Origin: Muricea muricata
Lineage: Eukaryota; Cnidaria; Anthozoa; Malacalcyonacea; Plexauridae
DNA length: 64,000 nucleotides
Reading direction: 5' to 3'
NCBI GenBank assembly: GCA_963855995.1
Contig: OY979730.1
Span: forward strand, 9,277,300-9,341,299
A model generated the notes under the pieces. It saw nothing but the letters and a program-made list of their open reading frames with translations, ran no database searches and was not told the origin of the DNA. Below, piece by piece: positions 44,018 through 55,800 of this stretch. The translations under genes were made by a program, and so were the position numbers. Each line of letters opens with the position of its first letter. Within the stretch, counting starts at the first letter, position 1.

Positions 44018-46910
44018 TTAAAGTATTTTTCACTTTCCCGGCCGAGACGTATTCACTTGAGGGCATTTTATCCACACATTGTTACTAAGTCAAGCCGGTA
44101 CAACATCATCATATCATATGTATCAATATATGCATATCAATATAAAAGTAAAGTTATTGATGGTTACATTCATTAAAGTGATGGTAAAACAAATTTATGT
44201 ACTGCCATCATAATAATTATCTTTTCAAATTCTGAGAAACATTTACTACAGGTTGAAAAGAGGTTTAAACTACTTTATTAGAATCATACTAGTATATTTG
44301 ATTCGCTATATGCTACTGCACAGGCATAGGTTTCAAAGTATGACAAAAAATGACATTTAATTTACGTAAAGGCCCTGTCGCATGGTGCAATTTTCCTTGC
44401 AACTTACAATGCAATTCTACTCTTGGGAGATGTAAAATCTCTTAAGTCCATGTGCATGCATTATTTGTATTTCGCTATTTCTGTATTACCATGCACTATA
44501 TCCCAATGCGAGATCGATACTTATGTTACGATGCCTTCTGGGGATCAACTCAGCTTTTGCGCGAGGGCCTCGAAACCAAGCGAGATCTTCTAATCAGTGA
44601 ATGCTCAAATGAGTGAATACAATTTACTTTTAAGTCTTTATTTCAAATAATTAACAATACAATGAGTTGGTACGGGAAAGTTGGAGTTCCACACAATCCC
44701 TATCCAAGACTGATATCACACTAGGCACTAATACAGGTGGATATAATTTAGGTTGAATGACGTAGGAGATTGTGAAATGTACATTGATTAATCTAACAAT
44801 AAGACATTTGGACGCCTGTTCCGTTAGCTGTACAAACATTTAACATTTACATGAATTTGAGTGACACAATGAATATTAAAACAGAAATAAATGCATGTTT
44901 CATAACACTTAGATATTGTATTGTATAAAGTTGCATTAATTGCATTCATACAGGAACTTATTTCGCTGGTCTCAGACATATCGTTCATGAATGGATTTTC
45001 TATAAATTTTATGATTAATGAATTTTATCCTCGATGCCCTCTCTAGTGTTATTTACAGGTAAAACTATCAAAGTTACCAATTTACAACTGTATACGATTG
45101 TGGGAAATTCGCAAATAGAGAATTCCATATGATAGATTAAATTTTTATGCTGGCAAAATATTTTCATCACAGCTAAAAAGAGTAGCTAGAAATAAGTAAG
45201 ATTGCAAAGTTTGATGGCGAAATATTGTAAAATATGGAAAATATAGCCAATGCCTGTCAAATGTTGGGATCCTGGATAGCGGCACTACCTGCAAGTGCCT
45301 GAAGCTAACTGAGATCCTTAGTCGCAGCTAACAAGTGTTGTAGTGTTGTTGCACGTTTTTTGGGATGTATGTGCACTCGTATTAATATCCTAAGCAGAAA
45401 TCTAAAAAAAACATGCCGGCTTCGGATGTGATAGAAGGTAGTTATTTAGCCAAACACAGGCCTCGAACAAAAAGCCTTTAGTTATTGTTTGTAGTAGGTC
45501 CCCAGCCCACATCGATCTTGCATGTAATACTTATTTTTTTATGGGCATATGCTGAATAAACTAGAACGATACGGAACTAAGATTTTGTTTGTAAGACACA
45601 GACGCAAAAGCTAGAAGTTAATAATTGCAGGTAGCCAAATCAATGTTTCTTGGAACAGGATGGAGCTGTCTAGACTAAAATCAAACGTGACTTATTAAAT
45701 CTGGTCGTCACTAGCGACACTAGCACCAGCACGAGCTAATAAGGCAAAAGACAAAACGAAGAAATGCTGTGAAGTGGCATGACATAAGCATCGACATAAG
45801 CGTACGCGTAGGACTGCGAGAAAATTCTTCTGCAGTTTTCCGATTACCTTCTGCCGCTTTGTTAAAGTTATCCTAGATTTTAAACAAGCTAGATTTTACG
45901 TGATGCTATAATTAATGATAAAAAACCACACTTTTAAATTGTGGCCGATAAACCATGCATTTCCAGACTGTCATGTATTCTATTTAAGTTTATTTTATTT
46001 TCCTGCCATAAAAAAGTACATTAAACAAGATGATAAGGTATTTACAAGAAGTGGACCATGTAAAGGGACCTGCTAGAAATCATATATTAAGGCTTTCATT
46101 TACGGCTCCTAGATCGTATATTTTCCATAATTAATTAAAATATATTAAGCAAGTTTTGCTTTCCAATGATTAAAGTTTGAGCACGTTCAGTTCAGCATGA
46201 GGTACATAAATAATAAGAAATGCGAATGTCTGATGCGAATGCTCGGCAAATTAATGTACTACGATACATATATCGTCAGATTCAGATTTTGCCGGAAACT
46301 GCATGGTAATTTGTCATGCATGCTAAATTGCAATGTGTGTGTCTGACAGACATAATCTTGGTTTCTTGTTTTCAAATCACATCCTATTACATTGATGCCG
46401 ATATTTTCAGATTTCCGGCTAGGATGTGAGTCAGCTCACTGCGCTCCAATTCTCGCAGCACACATCCCAAAAACATACTAAAAATACACAGCAGTGAGGT
46501 ATTTTGGTTTTATGTCACGCATTTCAAAAAAAAATCTTTGTCTAAAGAAAAAACAACGAGTTTTTGTCGAAGAAATGAAAAGAGAAAAGCTAAGGCTCCT
46601 TAAAGACGAGCAAGTTTTTATGCGGCAAGTTTTATTTGCTCGTCTGCATGTACGCCAATTTTTTTCCATCACAAGTGTAGTTGTTGAAGCATGCTCAGGA
46701 AAAATTGGCAAAGTAATTAAACACTTGCCGGTCGACAAAGAAAACTTGTCAAAGTAAATTGAGCTCAATAATACGAAAATTTATTCTACTGACTTGGGTT
46801 TTTACAGAATTTTTAAAGAATTTATAAAAAATACACATGCAACACACGATTAGTTTCTTAATCCGTTTCCGTTCAAAAACTCGTGTTTCATTTGTTGCTA
46901 ATTGAAAACA
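44018..46910. other. gene-free stretch
   Basis: No supported exon. Includes a half copy of the F1 foldback family (45,200-45,252), a partial copy of the CATAGAGAT-type MITE end (45,025-45,060) and a repeat (GGCAAAAGACAAAACGAAGA, then GAAATGC...AAGCATCGACATAA) shared with ~53,805-53,875. An 87-codon Lys/Arg-rich ORF at 46,494-46,757 overlaps an equal-length minus ORF and has no recognisable domain. Confidence 0.35.
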
Positions 46911-48383
46911 TCTACACTGCGACTCACGATATTAGTTTTATAAGATATTTATGCCGTACGTATTCAAAATGAGCATTGCTATTCATTAAAACTTACGAAC
47001 ATCAAAACAAAGTTGTGAGAAGATCTTTACGATGTTGATATTTGATGTTAGTCACATGACTGAAAAAATGTGATGCTGTTCCATATTTGAGGCGGACCAC
47101 GCTATTAGTTTTAAAAATATGATAACATGACAGGACGTCGTTTTAACTTAACTGGAAGTGGAAACGACGTTCTTTAACCAAAAACAGCATAGGTAACAAC
47201 AAGAGAATGTTCTAGCTAGAAAATAAACAACTTGGTGTCATAGTCGAAGGATTTTTCAAAGATTACGTGGAACGGTGGAAAAGAGGGATTCTGGATTTCT
47301 AAAATGGATAAGAATGGGAGGTATTAGGCGTTTGAAGGAGAACTGTTCGTAAATTATCATGATCAACGTCTATCAACATTTTGAGAAAGTTTGCTTTGAA
47401 ATATATCTTCAAAACTAGCAATGATGGATTCCTGGTAAGCAATTAATAATGATTCTAAAAATATGCCTTAACTACTGTCATGGAAGAAACGTTTGAAACT
47501 GGATCAAGCGAAAAGTGCTTGAAAGCACAACAGGTCGAGACAGACAAGACAGACAAGTCGAGATCAGCATAATAATACCCGAATGATGGGAAAAGGAACT
47601 TCTGATGAAAGGTTTTAGGTACCTGCTAAAGAAGTGGTAAAACGATCATTTAGATCCGTATTATTAGCAACCAACATGTCTTCATATGTGCCTAAATGTG
47701 CAAAAGAGACCTCTGATCCCTATTTCCGCTGTTACCAGCAGAACTCGTTTACTTTACCACTTTCTTGTTGACTCCTTAGCCTCGCCAGTCACATACCATC
47801 ATTGAATATCAATAATCTAACCCATGCATGCATTTTCCAAGCTTTATCATGTTGATTTCATCTGGCCATCAAAAGGACAGACTTCTGTTGTGCTCTCAAG
47901 CATTTTTTTGCCTCAATCCAGTTCCAAACGTTTATTCCACGACACCAGTGGAGGAATTATTATTGCTTACCAGGAATTCACTATTGCTAGTTTTGAAGAT
48001 ACATGGCAAAGCAAACTTTCTCAAACTGTTGATAGACGTTGATCATGATAATTTACGAGCAGTTCTCCTTCAAACGCCTAATACCTCCCATTCTTATCCA
48101 TTTTAGAAATCCAGAATCCCTCTTTTCCACCGTTCCACGTAATCTTTGAAAAATCCTTCAACTATGACACTTAGTTCGTTTATTTTCTAGCTAAAACACT
48201 CTCTTAAATATGGAACAGCGCCATATTTTTTCAGTCATGTGACTAACATCAAATATCAATATCGTAAAGATCTTCTCACAACTTTGTTTTGATGTTCGTA
48301 AGTTTTAATGAATATCAATGCTCATTTTGAATACGTACGGCGTAAATATCTAATAAAAGTAATATCGTGGATCACAGTGTAAA
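46911..48383. mobile_element. 1.47-kb foldback element with ~650-bp arms
   Basis: CACTGCGACTCACGATATTA at the left end pairs with TAATATCGTGGATCACAGTG at the right end. The arms then match through GTACGTATTCAAAATGAGCA / TGCTCATTTTGAATACGTAC, GAACATCAAAACAAAGTTGT, ATCATGATCAACGTCTATCA / TGATAGACGTTGATCATGAT and AACGTTTGAAACTGGATCAA-like inner arms. The centre is ~47,570-47,850. Only short ORFs are present (for example 47,824-48,106), so it is non-autonomous. No clear target-site duplication was found. Confidence 0.8.
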
Positions 48384-48679
48384 TAAGTTTCTAGCCAATT
48401 TGCTCAGCCTCCGTTCTCGCAGCTTCTAATGCATGCCGACGTAAGTTGTAGAGCACGACGTATAAATAAAGCCGGAATATTACACGGTGGCGCGAAGATA
48501 TGAATATTATTTTCGAGTGGTGAGAACAATTGTTTTCAATACGAGAAAATAATATTCATTCATATCTTCAATTAAGGTACCGTGTCATGTGCTTTTTATT
48601 ATATGGTCAGAAGTCGAAACAAGCGAACAGAGAACATATAAATCCCGCGTTTTCACGCGTTACAAAATACGAGTGTTGA
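48384..48679. other. foldback-rich stretch
   Basis: An imperfect hairpin at ~48,495-48,570 (GATATGAATATTATTTTCG against CGAGAAAATAATATTCATTC) and an ACGCGTTTTCACGCGT-type motif resembling repeats at ~21,615. No gene. Confidence 0.4.
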
Positions 48680-48909
48680 AGTATTACTTGTATTTACTTA
48701 AGAACCAGGCCTTATTTATAAAGTTTTTTTGTCGGTAGCCATTTTGTAATTTTTCTTAGTGTTGAGTAAAGCCTAACATAGAAAGGTTGTGCATTTGTTC
48801 TCATCTCACTTATATTAATTTACTCAACACTAAGGAAAATTACAAATGGCTACCTATAAATAAACTCTATAAATAAGGCCTGGTTCCTTAGTAAGTACAA
48901 GTGATACTT
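48680..48909. mobile_element. 230-bp foldback MITE
   Basis: AGTATTACTTGTATTTACTT pairs with AAGTACAAGTGATACT. The arms continue through AACCAGGCCTTATTTATA / TATAAATAAGGCCTGGTT, TAGCCATTTTGTAATTTT / AAAATTACAAATGGCTA and TAGTGTTGAGTAAA / TTTACTCAACACTA. Loop ~50 nt. Confidence 0.75.
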
Positions 48910-51119
48910 TATATAAAGATCAATATAAATTCACTACACGGTAAAACACCCATAATCATGTAATAAAAGTATATTATATGTATTGCTTATGTAACGAGAG
49001 CAAAGATAACGTCTTTATCTTTTCTGGTACTTCGAGTTTCATATCCTTTTTTCATTGATATTGTTACGAAACTTTCAAAGAAGGCAAGCTTTGTGGAAAC
49101 TAGTAATTGTGATATCCGAGGAGACTGAATTGAGTACTGCCGTATGGCCATGGCCATATCGTTGACAATGGCTAAAAAATGTCCATTATTCTATGGAGAT
49201 GCTAACGACATTTCTAAGTCGCTCTTACACCATCGTTTTTGGCGTCTCACCGTCTCTACTCACCCTTTCTATTAACAAAATCCGCCGATCTTTCGCCTCC
49301 CCCTCCCCCCTGCATTCGACACAAATGAATGCGACGTATAAAGCCTAGTTGCCATTTAGTCGTGAATGCCGTGAGTATATTAAAGGCCAATTTTTAAACC
49401 CAAAAGGCCTATCTGTACGCTATACGATATGTCGTATACGATCCTCACTCTGGCGTATGAAAACGAGCCAGCGCTCGTAAGATTTTTCCCCATTCGCTAC
49501 CAATAGTCATTTAAATTTTGTAAGATTTTATATGCTATCTTTTATAATATTATAAAGGGGGAAGGACTAACACCCCTAACTTGACCTGTAACTTTAACAA
49601 GGGTCAGCTGAGGTTTTTCGAAGACAGAAGAGGAAATTGTGCCTGATAAATCCCACGTGTTAGCTTGTATTCATAATTTATTATTAGTCTCTGCTGAGCA
49701 CAGAAAGGCCACTTTCGCAGTAACAATTACGCCCAATTTTACGCCCACGCGTTCTCTCAATGTTCCTTGAATCAGGCGCGCATTCTAAGGTACAGTGATA
49801 GAGATTTGTGCAGTGATACACGAGTCAGATTAGTGCAGTAATAAAACCAGTTTCGAAGCCAGCCCGATATTTGGTCATGCAAATGCAAATTTTTCAGTGT
49901 TTACAGACAATACAAGGAATCAATTTCGATTTCTAAAGAAATGAATAATAATGCATAGCATGACCAAATTGTAGGGCTGACCTCGCTACTGAATAAAATG
50001 CGACGGCGTTCCGAAGATAATGAATAAATCATTTTGTGATGAATACATTTAATTTGATTTGACTTGATTCATTGATTAGAGTTTAGAAATGATCTTAAGC
50101 AGATAAAAAATAATCAGAATAACAACTATAACTTAATCAGGTTAACAGTGTATATACAGTACTTCGAGCAACCCACAACCAAAAACCCAGACAAGAATAA
50201 TATGGATAAATTTAAGGAAATGACTAATATAGACAAGAAACGAATGGCGGAAATCCCTAAGAAGTTGGTATAGAATAGTATCTTCTGAGTTCAACTCAGA
50301 TATACTGTAACTTTTTTAACGAACCATAATGCTATAAAACCGAGGTCATAACCTCGCAACATGGGACAGGAACATGAGATTTTTAACATATAGATCACAA
50401 TCATCTACAAAGCAAACAAGGAAGTTACAAAAAAAGGGCGAAACCTGAATGGTTATACGAAACCGTAATCTGTCAACTACACCGCCTAGATCATCTGCCA
50501 TGCGGAAGTCGTATTGCAAGAACTTGGCTGTGATATGAGGCATGCATACAGGGTGTCCAGCCCCGAAGCTTGATTGCTAAATGAAAACTTGATCATAAAA
50601 AATACTATTATTCTGTTTTATGGCTTGTCTCCATTTGCCTTTCGAACAATATATCCCTTGTCTTCTTGAGGTAAATAATAGAACCATATAACATGCATCG
50701 GATTAACGATTTTAGCGCAATTAAGTGGACAAGTGGTCACTTTACTTTGAGATGCTCCAATTTTAAAAATTTGTGAGATAAGTGTACGAAAACTTGTGAC
50801 TCACTCACTCAAATTTTATAAGCAGGCCATCAAAAATAAACAAAACTAAAATGGTCGGTTGAAATGTTGAATATCGTAAACATTTCTATGCAAGGAAATG
50901 TGATGTTGATTTTAAACAGAGTTATTGCAAACAGTTCAAATATTCATGGCATGTGTTTCGATGATAAGCATTAATTAATTTGGATTATGGGTGATGTCTG
51001 TTGACATGCAGAGCCGTAGAGGTAACTGCTGAGTTTCTGTCATAGCGTACCTGGGTTATGTAAAAGATGTTTCTATGTGAACATATCAAGGAACTGTATA
51101 ATTATTTTAACTTCTTATC
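48910..51119. other. gene-free stretch
   Basis: Nothing recognisable on either strand. A short inverted repeat (CCAGCCCGATATTTGGTCATGC against GCATGACCAAATTGTAGGGC) lies at ~49,860-49,980. Confidence 0.35.
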
Positions 51120-51790
51120 TATTTTTGGACGTAGTCAGATGATCGTAGATCATTTCTTATTGATCTAGTGTTACTACTACAGTGCAGGAAGAAACCTACA
51201 AACTAAACTATCAGTTCTAAACTGTTCTCTCTACAGATCAAGTAAGGATCATCTCCTACTGATCTAGTGTTATTACAGCAGGGAACGTAAAACTAAACAA
51301 GCTTTATCTATACTGGATAGCTCTATAAGTTCTAAACTGTTCTTTCCAGTGGTCCAGTATGGGTCATGTCTTATTGATCCAGTGTTACTACAGGAGGAAA
51401 CCTAAACTAAACTAACTTCGTTTATATTGACTATATACTGGATAGCTCTATCAGTTCTAAACTGTTCTTCTCAGATGTCGGTCAACAAAGGATCGTCTCT
51501 TGTTGATGCAGGATTAGTACAGGAGGAAAACTGATCTTGATTTTACTTATTGTAACACTAGATAGCTTTGTCAGTCGTGAACTGTTCTTCCCTACAGGTC
51601 AAGTAAGGATCATCCCTTGCTGATCCAGTGTTACTGCAGCAGAAAACCTAAAGAAAACTTTATGCTGGATACAGCTCTATCAGTTCTAAACTGTTCTTCC
51701 TAGATGTCGAGCAGAGATCATCTCTTACTGATCCAGTGTTATTACAGGAGAAAATTGTCTAAACTGTCTTGCCCACAGGTGATGAATGAA
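51120..51790 (+). repeat. ~115-bp repeat array, forward orientation (6 units)
   Basis: Unit landmarks: AAGGATCATCTCTTACTGATCC, then AGTGTTACTACAGGAGGAAA, CCTAAACTAAACTAACTTTG, TATACTGGATAGCTCTATCA and GTTCTAAACTGTTCTTC. GATCAT-type starts fall near 51,137, 51,247, 51,362, 51,490, 51,607 and 51,716, with variable spacing of 110-128 bp. Confidence 0.8.
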
Positions 51791-52439
51791 ATCTTGTCGT
51801 ACTCGAAACTACAAAAGGAAACAAAATATAGTCAAAATACGGTAATTACAACTGCAATATATAATCAAAACGAATTATAATACAAATAATATGAATTCAA
51901 ATTTTGCACAAAAAGCGTGCATTTTTGCAAACTATGCAAACCAAAAGCAGAACAGGAACTGACGTAGAGTGTAACCGACTCTGCCCCCCTTCTGAATACG
52001 TCAGCACGGGTACTTCACAGATGTTTGCTTTCGGTATTATCTGTAAAACTGGACGTTCGACATGCATTACAGTAAGTTTGATTAAACATTAAATTCATAA
52101 GTTTTACAGCTGCATGTGTGTTGTTTAGTGTTAATCAGCGCAAAAATTACTGCAATTAATGAACTATATCGCGCTTTGAGCAGATACTGTTTACGCCAAC
52201 GTTTTGTCAAGTGTCAAGTACCGTCAATTGAGTGCATTGTTTTTTGAGCTAGGGATTATGGTCACCGCAAAGGATGGAAAGCTCTGCATGTAAACATTCA
52301 ATTAATAAGTTCCGGCTTGCATGTTTCCATGATGAATATGAACAAGGGCAGCATAGCAAGTCGCAAGAACTGACATTTTACAATTTATCTAATTAAAAGA
52401 CGCGGTTAAAAGATGGAGTAGCGTAGTTGTATATTAAAG

Positions 52440-52870
52440 CAATACACTCCTGTAGACTGGGACTCTATTAGGAAAAACAGTTTAGAGCTATCCAGTATAA
52501 ATAAAGTTAGTTTAGCTCAGGCTTCCTTCTGTAGTATGACTGGATCAATACGAGATGATCCTTACTGGACCTCTGGGAAAAACAGTTTGGAACTGATAGA
52601 GCTATCCAGTATAAATGAAGTTAGTTTAATTTAGGTTTCCTGCTGTAGTAACACTGGATCAATAAGAGATGATCCTTACTGGACCTCTACTCTAGGCAGA
52701 ACAGTTTAGAACTGGGGGAGCTATCCAGTATAAATAAAGTTAGTTTAGCTCAAGTTTCCTCCTGTAGTAACACCGGATCAGTACGAGATGGTCCTATAGT
52801 TTAGAAAAAATAGAGCTATCTGGTAGAAATAAAGTTACTTTAATTCAGGATTTCTGGGACAAATTAAAAA
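52440..52870 (-). repeat. ~115-bp repeat array, inverted orientation (3-4 units)
   Basis: Same family as 51,120-51,790 but reverse-complemented: AACAGTTTAGAACTG, GAGCTATCCAGTATAAATAA, AGTTAGTTTAGCTCAGG and CCTGTAGTAACACTGGATCA, then ATACGAGATGATCCTTACTG. The two arrays point towards each other around a ~650-bp centre (51,790-52,440) without a recognisable gene. Confidence 0.8.
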
Positions 52871-55800
52871 ATGCTGATAAGTATAGATATGACTTATGTT
52901 GTAATTGTGATGAGCTCTCAATTTATCCCATTTTTAAGTATTTCACTACAAAAATTTCTTTGTTCCTTTTAAGCCAATTAAGGGCCTAATAGTTTAACAA
53001 AGAGTCTTGTTATAACACTTAATTAACTAGGATTTATATTATTTAATTTGACTATTTCTATCATTTGATCGTGATGCAAGCTAAATTTGTCGATTACTAC
53101 ATGATAACATGACATAAAATACAGGATACTTTATGATAGGATATGACGCGTTTATACAGGGCAAATAGCCATGTATACTTCAAGAGAGTATTATTAATGT
53201 TTAAATTATGAAAACAAGATATGCATAATTGCATGGTTTAGCCATGTTCGTTTGGGCCAGGTTTCTTTCTCTCATTTTCCCGATCGAAGATAAGACGTGG
53301 ACCATTGTGGGTTCAGAGATTGTAACAATAGATCTATTTAAAAGCTGTGCTGTAGTGCGCGTTTTTTTCTGTACATCCTGTATATACCTACTGCAGTCTT
53401 GCTTAGTACACTTAAGCTCCGTTCACACCTTACCGGTCATGCCATGGTCACGCGCTGTCAAATTGAATAGTTTCAAGGCAAGTGAAGCTTTAAAATTTAT
53501 CATAATATTACAGAATTTAATAACAACTTATCATAGAAAAAGTGGTGAGAGTAAATATGACCGAACTCGATGTAGTGACCATGTAAATGCGGCATTTGAG
53601 CGGGGTCTAAGATTTATAATAAATAAGATCATTAAAGTTAATGTATAAGATTGTCTGCTGCATGAGAATTTTTAATGCACACAAAACTTGGCAAATTGTG
53701 AATCAGTTACTGTCGTCAACTTGTGCAAAAATGGTTCAAGATTATGGTCAAAATTACTCATAAACTAGATCGTGGTCGTTGATAAATCGAGATAAACACA
53801 AGAACAAGGCAAAGCAAAAGACAAAACAAGAAATGCACTTATAAGTGGGCTCGTAAGCATCGACATAATAACAAGCATAAGATTTAAAGCATCCTCACTA
53901 GCGACGATAAGCACAAGCAAAGCTAAAACAAAAAAAACAAAACAAATACAAAACAAGATCATAAGCACATGCAAGCATAAGAATATAGGCAATGTCAAAC
54001 AAAAGCAAGTTCAAAAGAATTTTTTCCGCTTTTTCTTCGTAAACCTGTGAGGAATTGTTAATTATTCCTTTGGCTTTGTGATGGTGCTTCTGCGTATTTC
54101 GCCAGTGGTAACCGAGGATTAAGACTACGACAGAACAAGGGGAATTAATTCTAAAGAAAATTCTTTCTGCTTTGTCTTCGTAAACCTCACAGGAAATTTA
54201 TCCTTTGTTTGCATGCTTAATGAGGCTTAAAAGACTGGATGATTTCGAGGCATTCAAGGTTGAACGAGTTACGCTCCAAGATTTGGCAAAATATTCTCAT
54301 GGTTTTCTTGCCGTTTGCAAACCGAAAGTTATCGAAGAAAGAACAGTAACCTTGATGGACTGGACCGGATAATTTCGTTACTGATTGCATGAACTTCCAG
54401 CCTGCTTCGTGACATATTTCATCGTATACTGACTATATGTTTTTCATTCTAGCCTTCGTTGCCCTTTTGCAAAGGTTGAACTAGGAAAAAGAATTGTCGG
54501 GCCAAATATGTGTATTTCATTGAAACATATTCACTGGTAATTTGAAAGCGTAGTGGAAAATTGCGTGATGAAAAATTGCGGAGAGAAAAATTGCGTGGTG
54601 AAAAAAGCGTATTGGCTACAAGTATATCTGCAGAACGGAAAAACAGGAAACCAACGTCAACAGGATCTAAAGTGGAAGCCATGTACGTGGGTATTTTATT
54701 ATACAATGCCCTTACACAGGATCTATTTTATTTTGGTTCCGATGATTATATGTCCTATATTTATAATTTGTATTGCATACCTCTGATCAATCCACATAAG
54801 AAGACAAGAAATAAACTGATTTCATTTATTCTGGGTAGCTCATTCAGTTCTAAATGCGTTGTTACTTAATGCGCATTGTCTCGCAACTTGCAATGTAATT
54901 CACCGTAGCAAATTAAAAAGATGGCGGCATGTCGATTTTACCAGAATGGATTGCGGGTATCAAGTAAGAATACCTGAGAAAAGATGACAAGAAGCAAAGC
55001 TAATGGATTGAAATTTTAACACAAGGGTAAAAATAACCGATTGTGTTCTGTCTGTTCTTCAAAAGACGCCAATTTGCCTTTTTAAACGATTTCAGACCAC
55101 AGTGCATTCTGGTAGCAACATCCGCCATCTTTTTTGCTACGATGAATTCAGACTAAATAAGTTGGTGTCACAGAATTGCATTGAATGTTGCAAGACAAGT
55201 AGCAGCGCGTAAAAGCGCGCGCCATAAAGTCTATTGTAAAGTCTATTATGTGGGTGAAGTCAAGATGGCGGAAATTGAAGTGTCGTGACTCGTGAATACA
55301 AGTGTCGTAAACAATTCTAGAATACATTTTCACAAGCTATTTTCCACTTTTCAAGTAGTTGTAAGTTCATAAACCTTAGCATTAATTTTTATATTAAAGT
55401 GAAAATATTAAATCTCGCCAATCTCGGTACATTCCTGACAAAATTGTGTCTAATTTGGCTTCAAAGATGGCGGACATCGTTCCAGTTTAATATAGAGTTC
55501 AATGACCTAAACAGAGTCTACGCCACTGATATAAATATATAAACTGGATGACACATTCAGTGAAGCCCCCCCTCGGGGTGGGGGGGGGAAGGTGCTAATT
55601 TGAATTTAGCAAATGGGTGTAATGATAACTAAATAAACTAGCTCAAGGAATTAGCTAAAAATCAGTGATTAAAGGGCATTGTCGCTCTATTTTTACCAAA
55701 ATGTGTTGTGTTCAAAAACTGCGCTGAAAGTTTTCAAAGTAATCATTGTAAATGCATTCAGTTACAAAATACGAGCAATATTAATCACATTAGTTTCAAC

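Noticed and set aside
46494-46757. 87-codon Lys/Arg-rich ORF with an equally long ORF on the other strand
   Set aside because: No family recognised and symmetrical openness suggests chance; kept only as part of the gene-free stretch.
53229-53648. 139-codon ORF on the plus strand
   Set aside because: No domain, irregular composition, begins in A+T-rich repeat surroundings; probably fortuitous.
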